This document shows, piece after piece, positions 31,024 to 38,509 of a stretch of DNA of 41,265 nt; the first letter of the stretch is position 1, and every line of letters starts with the position of its first letter. The stretch is from Rubrivivax sp. Lineage in GTDB: Bacteria; Pseudomonadota; Gammaproteobacteria; Burkholderiales; Burkholderiaceae_C. The stretch covers positions 1 to 41,265 of the forward strand of contig JALHOU010000017.1 in the NCBI GenBank assembly GCA_022842825.1, read 5' to 3'. The translations under genes were made by a program, and so were the position numbers. The notes under the pieces are model-generated. The model was not told the origin of the DNA. It was given only the letters and a program-made list of their open reading frames with translations, and searched no databases.

Positions 31024-32352
31024 TCACTTTGCTTTCTGCGCCACCTTGAAGGCGAGCTTGAGGTCCTCGATGAGATCGTCGGCGTCCTCCAGCCCGATCG
31101 ACAGCCGGATCGTGCCCGGCGTGATGCCGGCGGCGGCGAGCGCGGCGTCGTCCATGCGGAAGTGCGTCGTGCTCGCCGGGTGGATGACGAGCGAGCGACA
31201 GTCGCCGACGTTGGCCAGGTGGCTGAAGATCTTCAGTGCCTCGATGAAGGCCTTGCCCTGCATGCGGCTGCCCTGGAGGTCGAAGCTGAAGACACTGCCG
31301 CAGCCGCGCGGCAGCAGCTTCTTCGCCAGCGCGTGGCTCGGGTGCCCCTCGAGCTCGGGGTAGCCGACCGCCGCCACCATCGGGTGCGCGGCCAGGAAGG
31401 CCACCACCTTGCGCGTGTTCTCGACGTGCCTCGCCATGCGCAGCGGCAGCGTCTCGATGCCCTGCAATATCAGCCAGGCGGTGTGCGGGCTCATGCAGGC
31501 ACCGAAGTCGCGCAGCCCCTCGCGGCGCGCGCGAAGCAGGAAGGCGCCGACCGTGCTTTCCTCGGTGAACACCATGCCGTGGAAGCCGGCGTAGGGCTCG
31601 CACAGCTCGGCGAAGCGGCCGATCGGTCCATGGGGCCCGCTGCGCGCATGCGCGGCGTCCCAGTCGAAGAGGCCGCTTTCGGCAAGCACGCCGCCGATGA
31701 CCGTGCCGTGCCCGGAAAGGAACTTGGTGGCGCTGTGGAACACGAGATCGGCACCGTGCGCCATCGGCCGCATCAACCAGGGCGTGGTGAAAGTGCTGTC
31801 CACCAGCAGCGGCAGCCTCGCCTCGTGCGCGATGGCGCTGACGGTGGGGATGTCGAGCACGTCCAGGCCCGGGTTGCCGAGCGTCTCGCCGAACAGCAGG
31901 CGCGTCTCGGGCCGGATGGCGGCACGCCAGCCGTCGACGTTGCCCGGCTTCACGAAGGTGGTCTCGATGCCGAAGCGCTTGAGCGTGTAGGCGAGCAGGT
32001 TGTGGCTGCCGCCGTACAGCGCCGTGCTCGCCACGACGTGGTGGCCGGCGCCAGCGATGGTGCAGATGGCCAGGTGCAGCGCCGCCTGGCCGCTGGCGGT
32101 GGCGATGGCGCCGCTGGCGCCCTCGAGCGCGGCGACGCGCTCCTCGAGCACGGCGTTGGTGGGGTTGCTGATGCGCGAGTAGACGTGCCCCGAGCGCTCC
32201 ATGTTGAACAGGCTCGCGGCGTGCTCACTGTTCTCGAAGACGAAGCTCGTCGTGAGGTGGATCGGCACGGCGCGCGCGCCGGTGGCGGGGTCGGGGGCGG
32301 CACCGGCGTGCAGCGCCAGGGTGTCGAAACCGGGGTCGGCGGATCCGGCCAT
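31024..32352 (-). CDS. O-acetylhomoserine/O-succinylhomoserine sulfhydrylase-type PLP enzyme
   Basis: FDTLALHAGAAPDPATGARAVPIHLTTSFVF, YSRISNPTNAVLEERVAALEG, PLP-lysine motif HSATKFLSGHG. ATG (complement) at 32352. Confidence 0.93.
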   Translation of the reverse strand: MAGSADPGFDTLALHAGAAPDPATGARAVPIHLTTSFVFENSEHAASLFNMERSGHVYSRISNPTNAVLEERVAALEGASGAIATASGQAALHLAICTIAGAGHHVVASTALYGGSHNLLAYTLKRFGIETTFVKPGNVDGWRAAIRPETRLLFGETLGNPGLDVLDIPTVSAIAHEARLPLLVDSTFTTPWLMRPMAHGADLVFHSATKFLSGHGTVIGGVLAESGLFDWDAAHARSGPHGPIGRFAELCEPYAGFHGMVFTEESTVGAFLLRARREGLRDFGACMSPHTAWLILQGIETLPLRMARHVENTRKVVAFLAAHPMVAAVGYPELEGHPSHALAKKLLPRGCGSVFSFDLQGSRMQGKAFIEALKIFSHLANVGDCRSLVIHPASTTHFRMDDAALAAAGITPGTIRLSIGLEDADDLIEDLKLAFKVAQKAK

Positions 32353-32507
32353 GCAGTAAGCTCCGCGCCCCTTGCGCCGGGGCATCGTTGGGAGAGGGGG
32401 CCCGCGTCATTGTGGGCTATATTGAGCTGCGCCCGCCACCTCGGCGGTGCCCGGCAGGCAGGTGGGCACGCACGGTGCACGCCGGCGCGAATCGAGGCCC
32501 ACGGATC

Positions 32508-32963
32508 ATGAAAGTCACCGACATCCTGCGCGTCAAGGGCAACACGCTCTACACGGTCGCGCCCGAAGACGCGCTTGTCGACGCGGTGCAGATGATGGCG
32601 TTGCACGACATCGGCTCGCTCGTCGTCATGGAGCACGGCGACCTCGTGGGCATGCTCACCTTCCGCGAGGTCATCTCGGCGGTCGTGGCCAACGGCGGCA
32701 GCGTCGGCACGCAGCGCGTGCGCTCGGTGATGGACGACGCGCCGCTGACCTGCACGCCCGCGACCGACATCGACGAGGTGCGCCGCATGATGCTCGGCCG
32801 CCATGCGCGCTACATGCCGGTGCTCGAGCGGCGCGTGCTGATGGGCGTGATCTCCTTCTACGACGTGGCCAAGACGGTGGTGGACGCGCAGGACTTCGAG
32901 AACCGCATGCTCAAGGCCTACATCCGCGACTGGCCGGAGGAGAAGGGCGAGCAGAGCGGCTGA
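32508..32963 (+). CDS. CBS domain-containing protein
   Basis: MKVTDILRVKGNTLYTVAPEDALVDAVQMMALHDIGSLVVMEHGDLVGMLTFREVI; two CBS repeats in 151 aa. Confidence 0.93.
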   Translation: MKVTDILRVKGNTLYTVAPEDALVDAVQMMALHDIGSLVVMEHGDLVGMLTFREVISAVVANGGSVGTQRVRSVMDDAPLTCTPATDIDEVRRMMLGRHARYMPVLERRVLMGVISFYDVAKTVVDAQDFENRMLKAYIRDWPEEKGEQSG

Positions 32964-32997
32964 AGCCGCGATCGATGAGGAGCCTGCCGCCTGAACC

Positions 32998-33033
32998 GGG
33001 CTCTCTCGTGGGCTCTCTTGTGCGCTCCCTCGG
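32998..33033 (+). repeat. Three imperfect 12-bp tandem repeats upstream of aroC
   Basis: GGGCTCTCTCGT / GGGCTCTCTTGT / GCGCTCCCTCGG. Confidence 0.6.
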
Positions 33034-33043
33034 GCCGGCTCCA

Positions 33044-33049
33044 TAGAAT
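33044..33049 (+). promoter_or_regulatory. Candidate -10 box (TAGAAT) 8 nt upstream of the aroC ATG
   Basis: ccaTAGAATcaccgccgATG; spacing would place the TSS at or next to the start codon. Confidence 0.4.
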
Positions 33050-33057
33050 CACCGCCG

Positions 33058-34185
33058 ATGAGCGGCTCCACCTTCGGCGAACTCTTTCGCGTCACCAACT
33101 TCGGCGAGAGCCACGGGCCCGCCATCGGCTGCGTGATCGACGGCTGCCCGCCCGGGCTGGCGCTCGCCGAGGCCGACATCCAGCCCGACCTCGACCGGCG
33201 GCGGCCCGGCACGAGTCGGCATGTGACGCAGCGCAACGAAGCCGACGCGGTGGAAGTGGTCTCCGGTGTGTTCGAGGGCCTCACCACCGGCACGCCGATC
33301 TGCCTGCTCATCCGCAACACCGATCAGCGCAGCAAGGACTACGCGAACCTGCTCGACACCTTTCGTCCGGGCCACGCCGACTACACCTACTGGCGCAAGT
33401 ACGGCCACCGCGACCCGCGCGGTGGCGGCCGCAGTTCGGCGCGCCTGACGGCGCCGATGGTCGCCGCCGGCGCGGTGGCCAAGAAGTGGCTGCGCGAGCG
33501 CCACGGCACCACCTTCACCGGCTGGATGAGCGCGCTCGGCGAGATCGCCATCCCGTTCGAGGACGCCGCGCAGATCGCGCTCAATGCCTTCTTCGCGCCC
33601 AATGCGGGCATCGTGCCGCAGCTGGAGGCGCACATGGACGCGTTGCGCAAGGCCGGCGACAGCTGCGGCGCTCGCATCGAGGTGCGTGCCTCGCGCATGC
33701 CTGCGGGCCTGGGCGAGCCGCTCTTCGACAAGCTCGATGCCGACATCGCGCACGCGATGATGGGCATCAACGCCGTCAAGGGCGTCGAGATCGGCTCCGG
33801 CTTCGGCACCGTCAGCGAGCGCGGCAGCGAACATGGCGACGAGCTCACACCGGAAGGCTTCGCCAGCAACCACGCCGGCGGCGTGCTGGGTGGCATCAGC
33901 ACCGGGCAGGACTTGGTGGTGAGCCTGGCCATCAAGCCGACGAGTTCGATCCGGCTGCCGCGCCGTTCGATCGACCGCGCCGGGCAGGTCACCACGGTCG
34001 AGACGCATGGCCGCCACGACCCTTGCGTGGGCATCCGCGCCACCCCCATCGCCGAGGCCATGCTGGCCCTGGTGGTGATGGACCACGCCCTGCGCCACCG
34101 GGCGCAGAACGGCGACGTGGTGCACGCCGTGCCCGCCATCGCGGGTTCGGTCGCGGGCAGCCTTCCCGATTCGGCACGCGGATGA
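33058..34185 (+). CDS. aroC: Chorismate synthase
   Basis: [76 protein letters not shown]. Confidence 0.98.
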   Translation: MSGSTFGELFRVTNFGESHGPAIGCVIDGCPPGLALAEADIQPDLDRRRPGTSRHVTQRNEADAVEVVSGVFEGLTTGTPICLLIRNTDQRSKDYANLLDTFRPGHADYTYWRKYGHRDPRGGGRSSARLTAPMVAAGAVAKKWLRERHGTTFTGWMSALGEIAIPFEDAAQIALNAFFAPNAGIVPQLEAHMDALRKAGDSCGARIEVRASRMPAGLGEPLFDKLDADIAHAMMGINAVKGVEIGSGFGTVSERGSEHGDELTPEGFASNHAGGVLGGISTGQDLVVSLAIKPTSSIRLPRRSIDRAGQVTTVETHGRHDPCVGIRATPIAEAMLALVVMDHALRHRAQNGDVVHAVPAIAGSVAGSLPDSARG

Positions 34186-35510
34186 CGCCGGTGCCGGCGG
34201 CCGGCACTGTGCTGTCGCGCTTTGCGGCGGTTTCGTGCACGTACTTCGCCGCCATGGGCATGTTCGCGCCCTATGCGCCGCTGTGGTTCCAGTCCCTGGG
34301 CATGTCGACGCTGGCCATCGGCGCCATCTCGTCGCTGCAGAGCTGGACGCGCGTGTTCACGCCCTACGCCTGGGGCTGGCTCGGCGACCACAGCGGCAAG
34401 CGCGTCGAGCTCATCCGCATCGCCGCGGCAGGCGCACTGCTCTCGGCGCTGGCGCTGCTGGGCGTGCAGGCGGCGGTGCCGGTGGCCGTGGTGACGGTGA
34501 TGCTGTTCCTGGCCAACGGCGGCGTGGTGCCGCTGTACGAGGCGACGCTGGCGCACCTGCTCAACACCGGCCGCGGCATCGACCCGGCGCGCTATGGCCG
34601 CGTGCGCGTGTGGGGCTCGATCGGCTTCATCGTCGCGGTGGTGGCGGGCGGCGCGCTGCTGCAGTGGCTGGGCATCGGCGCCTTCCCGTGGCTGGTGGCG
34701 GCGCTCAACGCCACCTTGCTGGTGGCCGCGTGGCGCCTGCCGCCGCAGCGCGACGAGTGGCACGACGCGTTGACATCGCCGCCGCCGGTGCTGCGCCTGC
34801 TGCGCCAGCCGGCCGTGGCGTGGTTCTTCGCCAGCATCTTCTTCACCGTGCTGGCGCACACGGCGATGTACGCCTTCCTTTCGCTCTACCTGGTGGAGCT
34901 GGGCTACTCCAAGGCGGCCGTGGGTGCGCTGTGGGCGCTGGCCACCGGGGCCGAAATCGTCTTCTTCTGGCAGCAGGGGCGCTGGTTCCGACGGCTGGCC
35001 TCCGAGCGCTGGCTGCAGGTGGCGGCCGCCAGCTCGGCGCTGCGTTTTGCGGCGGTGGCCGGGCTGGCGGCATGGCCCCTCGTTCTGGTGCTCAGCCAGT
35101 TGGCGCACGCACTCACCTTCGCCGCGCACCATGCGGCCTGCATCGACCTGGTGCAGCGGCACTTCCCCGGGCGGCTGCGTGGCCGCGGTCAGGCCCTCTA
35201 CACGATCCTGGGCTACGGCATCAGTGGCGTCCTCGGTGGCGTGGGCGGCGGCTGGCTCATCGAGCGGCTGGGCTTTGCAGCCGCCTTCTGGGCCGCCACA
35301 CTGGCGGCCCTGGCCGGGCTTGCCTGCGCCTGGCGTGCGCAGCAGGAGGGCCGGGCCGGGCACGATGACGGGGGCGGGCTGTCGCAGCCGCATGAGTTGC
35401 CGACAGGCGCGGCGCGGCCTGCGGCGGACGAAGTCCTCACCCCGCCCCAGGTGGCCCCCCACGTGCAAGTGGTCACTCCCCCCGCCGCGCCCGGCGAGAA
35501 TGGTCGCTGA
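34182..35510 (+). CDS. MFS transporter (HcaT/phenylpropionate permease-like)
   Basis: About 12 predicted TM segments; [60 protein letters not shown] overlap with aroC. Confidence 0.88.
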   Translation: MTPVPAAGTVLSRFAAVSCTYFAAMGMFAPYAPLWFQSLGMSTLAIGAISSLQSWTRVFTPYAWGWLGDHSGKRVELIRIAAAGALLSALALLGVQAAVPVAVVTVMLFLANGGVVPLYEATLAHLLNTGRGIDPARYGRVRVWGSIGFIVAVVAGGALLQWLGIGAFPWLVAALNATLLVAAWRLPPQRDEWHDALTSPPPVLRLLRQPAVAWFFASIFFTVLAHTAMYAFLSLYLVELGYSKAAVGALWALATGAEIVFFWQQGRWFRRLASERWLQVAAASSALRFAAVAGLAAWPLVLVLSQLAHALTFAAHHAACIDLVQRHFPGRLRGRGQALYTILGYGISGVLGGVGGGWLIERLGFAAAFWAATLAALAGLACAWRAQQEGRAGHDDGGGLSQPHELPTGAARPAADEVLTPPQVAPHVQVVTPPAAPGENGR

Positions 35511-35512
35511 AC

Positions 35513-37021
35513 ATGTCCGACAAGTCCGACGCCGCCGACGAATCCGCGCCCCCCGCCCAGACCGAGGACGTGCCGGCTCGCGCCAAGGCCAAGCCACGCC
35601 GGGCGCAGTCCACGCAGTGGCGCGTGCGCATGGCGGTGTACCTCACGTTCCTCCTCGTGGCGGCGCTGGCGGCGCTGGAGGCCTGGAACGGCGTGGCGAT
35701 GAACGAGCGCGCGCACCGCGAGGCCGCTCTGCAGCAGCGCGTGACCGAGGCGCGCGTCGAGGCCTTCGAGCTGGCGTTGAACGCCACCGTCGTGCTCACG
35801 CAGCCCTCGCAGCGCGACAGCGCGCTTGCGCTGCTCAGCCGCCGCATCGGCCATGCCGCGGCGGCGATGCCGGTGATCGAGCAGATGCTCGGCCGCGAGC
35901 TCGCCGAAGCCGAGGTTCGCAAGCGCTTCGACGCCTGGAAGCTCGCCCACGAGCGGCTGCGCGAGCGTCTGTCGGGCTTCGTCGGCCCGGGCATTCCCAC
36001 CGAAGCCGATGCGGTGGATTCGGCGCTGCGCTCCGTGTTGGCCGAAGCCGACGCCGCTGCCACCAGTGCCGATTCGCTGGCCGACACGCTGGCCTCGATG
36101 CACAAGCGCTCGACCAGCCGCGCCGAGGTGATCGTCTGGGCGCAGGTGGGTCTGCTGGTGATGGTGCTGCTGCTGTTGGCGCTGCTGGTCATCGAGCCCA
36201 TGGTGCGCTCGGTCGACCGCCGCATGGCCAGCGCACGCACCCTCGCCGGACCGCTGCGCCGCCTGGCGCTCGTGCCCGAGTACACGTCCTCGCTCGTGCT
36301 CATCACCGACAGCCACGACCGCATCCGCTGGAGCAACCCTGCCTTCACGCAGGTCGTCGGCTGGCGCTACGACGAGGTGCGCCACGGCCTGCCGGCCGAG
36401 GTGCTGCGCCACCCCGAGGCCGACACCGAGTCGCTGCGTGCGCTGCGCGACGCGGTGGCGCACGCGCGAGCGCTGCGCCAGCAAAGCCTGCACCGCCGCA
36501 AGGACGGCGCCGATCTCTGGCTCGACCTCGAGGTCAAGCCGCTGCGCGACCCCTCGGGCAAGGCACGCGGCTTCATCTACATGGCCACCGACATCACCGA
36601 GCGCGTGGCCGAGCAGGCACGCACGCGGCTGTTGTGGCTGGCGCTGCCGGTGGGCGTGCTCGTGCACGCGCCCGACGGGGTCATCACCGACAGCAATCGC
36701 GAGGCCGAGCGCCTGCTCGCCTGCACGCGCGAAGACCTCGTCGGCCGCCGCCTGCCCGATGCCGGCTGGCGCTTCGTGCGCGGCGACCTCACGCTGTGCC
36801 CGCCGGGCGACCTGCCGGCCGAGCGCACGCTGCGCGACCGCATCCCGCTCATCGGCGAAGTGCTTGGCCTGCGCCAGGCCGACGGCGGCCTGCGCTGGCT
36901 GCTCGTGAACTCGCACCTGCAGATCGGCATGGGCGGCGCCGTCACCGAGGTGCTGGTGAGTCTCGCCGACATCACCGGGCGCTTCGAGGCGACGCGCGCG
37001 CGGCCGGTGGCGGTGGCCTGA
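35513..37021 (+). CDS. Membrane-anchored PAS-domain sensor protein without a recognisable output domain
   Basis: Two TM segments (VYLTFLLVAALAALEAW and VIVWAQVGLLVMVLLLLALLVIEPMV) flank an extracytoplasmic helical region; PAS/PAC blocks SSLVLITDSHDRIRWSNPAFTQVVGW...GFIYMATDITERV and GVLVHAPDGVITDSNREAERLLAC...LVSLADITGRFEATRA. Confidence 0.85.
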   Translation: MSDKSDAADESAPPAQTEDVPARAKAKPRRAQSTQWRVRMAVYLTFLLVAALAALEAWNGVAMNERAHREAALQQRVTEARVEAFELALNATVVLTQPSQRDSALALLSRRIGHAAAAMPVIEQMLGRELAEAEVRKRFDAWKLAHERLRERLSGFVGPGIPTEADAVDSALRSVLAEADAAATSADSLADTLASMHKRSTSRAEVIVWAQVGLLVMVLLLLALLVIEPMVRSVDRRMASARTLAGPLRRLALVPEYTSSLVLITDSHDRIRWSNPAFTQVVGWRYDEVRHGLPAEVLRHPEADTESLRALRDAVAHARALRQQSLHRRKDGADLWLDLEVKPLRDPSGKARGFIYMATDITERVAEQARTRLLWLALPVGVLVHAPDGVITDSNREAERLLACTREDLVGRRLPDAGWRFVRGDLTLCPPGDLPAERTLRDRIPLIGEVLGLRQADGGLRWLLVNSHLQIGMGGAVTEVLVSLADITGRFEATRARPVAVA

Positions 37022-37229
37022 ACCCGGCCGTCGCCGAAGGCACTCTCGCTGCCCGGCCGGTGTCGCGGTGCGCCGCGCCGGGTTCCATCCGGTTGTCGCC
37101 AGGACCTGCAGTTCGTCGGCCACGGCCTGCGCTTCATCGCAACCCTGTCCTCCGACCGGGCGGCGCTCCTACACTGCGCCCCGCCTGCCGGATGGATCCC
37201 GGCTTCGCGACGGACGGAGGAACCTGGCG

Positions 37230-38429
37230 ATGAAGAAGAAGTGGCTGGCCGGCGGCTTGGCTCTGCTGGTGGGCGCAGGAGCCGGCGGCGCCTGGTACAC
37301 CGGTGCGCTCGAGCGGTTCCTGCCCGGTGGCGAGGTGATGGCGGGCAGCGCCTACGCGAAGGGCAAGGACGGCAAGAAGCCCGAGCCGCCGCTCGAGTTC
37401 GTCGCGCGCGAGGTGGTGCAGCCGGCGTTGGTACGCCTGCCGGCGCTGATCGAGTTCTCCGGCCCCTTGGTGGCGCCGCAGACGGCCATGCTGCGGGCCA
37501 AGGCCGGCGGCACACTGGTGGAGCTGCGCGTCGCCGAGGGCCACCGAGTGACCGCCGGTCAGACGCTGGGCCGCATCGACATGGCCGAGATCGCCAGCCG
37601 CGTTGCCGAGCGCAACGCCATGCTCGAATCGGCGCGCGCCGCGCTGGCGCAGGCCGAGCGCACTCACGCCAGCAACGAGCGCCTGGCGCAGCAGAACTTC
37701 ATCTCGCCGATCGCGCTGGAGAACTCGCGCGCGGCGCTGGAGACGGCGCGCGCCAACCTCAACGCCGCGCAGGCGTCGCTGGACACGACGCGGGTGGCGA
37801 TGCGTGACGCGCTCATCACGGCGCCGATCGCCGGCATCGTCGCCAAGCGGCATGTGCTGCCCGGCGAGAAGGTGAGCCCCGAGCAGCAGGTGCTCACCAT
37901 CGTCAACCTCGCCACGCTCGAGCTCGCGGGCACGGTGGGCACGCACGAAGTGGGCCGGCTGACACCCGGCATGCCCGTGCAGGTGCAGGTGGAGGGCGTG
38001 AGCGAGGTGGCGCCGGGCCGCATCGCGCGCATCGCGCCGGCGGCCGAGCCGGGCACGCGCTCGATCGGCGTGACCATCGAGCTGCAGAACCCGAAGGAGG
38101 CGCTGCGCGCCGGCCAGTACGCCCTCGTGCGCACGACGCTGCCCGACGACACCGAACGCCTGACGTTGCCGGCCGCCGCGGTGGGCAACACCGCGGGCCA
38201 GGACCATGTGTGGGTGATCGAAAGCGGCACCCTGGCGCGCCGCGCCGTGACGCTGGGCCGACGCGACGGGCGCGAAGGCCGCATCGAGGTGCTGCAGGGC
38301 GTCTCGCCGGCCAGCCTCGTGCTCGCGGCGCGCTTCGACAACCTGCGCGAAGGCGCGAAGGCGAGCGTCGTGGCCAGCAAGAGCGCGCCGGTGGCATCGG
38401 CGGCCGCGTCGACGCCGGCGCTGCGCTGA
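37230..38429 (+). CDS. RND efflux transporter periplasmic adaptor (membrane fusion) protein
   Basis: N-terminal anchor, LRVAEGHRVTAGQTLGRIDMAEI, coiled-coil hairpin, ALITAPIAGIVAKRHVLPGEKVSPEQQVLTIVNLATLEL. Confidence 0.95.
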   Translation: MKKKWLAGGLALLVGAGAGGAWYTGALERFLPGGEVMAGSAYAKGKDGKKPEPPLEFVAREVVQPALVRLPALIEFSGPLVAPQTAMLRAKAGGTLVELRVAEGHRVTAGQTLGRIDMAEIASRVAERNAMLESARAALAQAERTHASNERLAQQNFISPIALENSRAALETARANLNAAQASLDTTRVAMRDALITAPIAGIVAKRHVLPGEKVSPEQQVLTIVNLATLELAGTVGTHEVGRLTPGMPVQVQVEGVSEVAPGRIARIAPAAEPGTRSIGVTIELQNPKEALRAGQYALVRTTLPDDTERLTLPAAAVGNTAGQDHVWVIESGTLARRAVTLGRRDGREGRIEVLQGVSPASLVLAARFDNLREGAKASVVASKSAPVASAAASTPALR

Positions 38430-38441
38430 ATTCGGCTCCGT

Positions 38442-38486
38442 CTCTCGCACTCAAAGGCGAAGCCTTCGGCTTCGAGTGCGGGAGAG
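38442..38486 (+). other. Nested stem-loop between RND adaptor and pump genes
   Basis: CTCTC-GCACTC ... GAAGCC-TTC-GGCTTC ... GAGTGC-gg-GAGAG. Confidence 0.6.
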
Positions 38487-38509
38487 GGGGAAGAGAGAAG
38501 GAAACCGTC

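Noticed and set aside
32418-32423. TATATT as a promoter for the CBS-domain gene
   Set aside because: Good -10 match, but the only -35-like sequence (TTGGGA at 32388) is too far away.
33387-35597. 736-aa minus-strand ORF opposite aroC/MFS
   Set aside because: Antisense GC artefact. The same applies to 37664-40063(-) and 38476-40692(+, out of frame within the RND pump).
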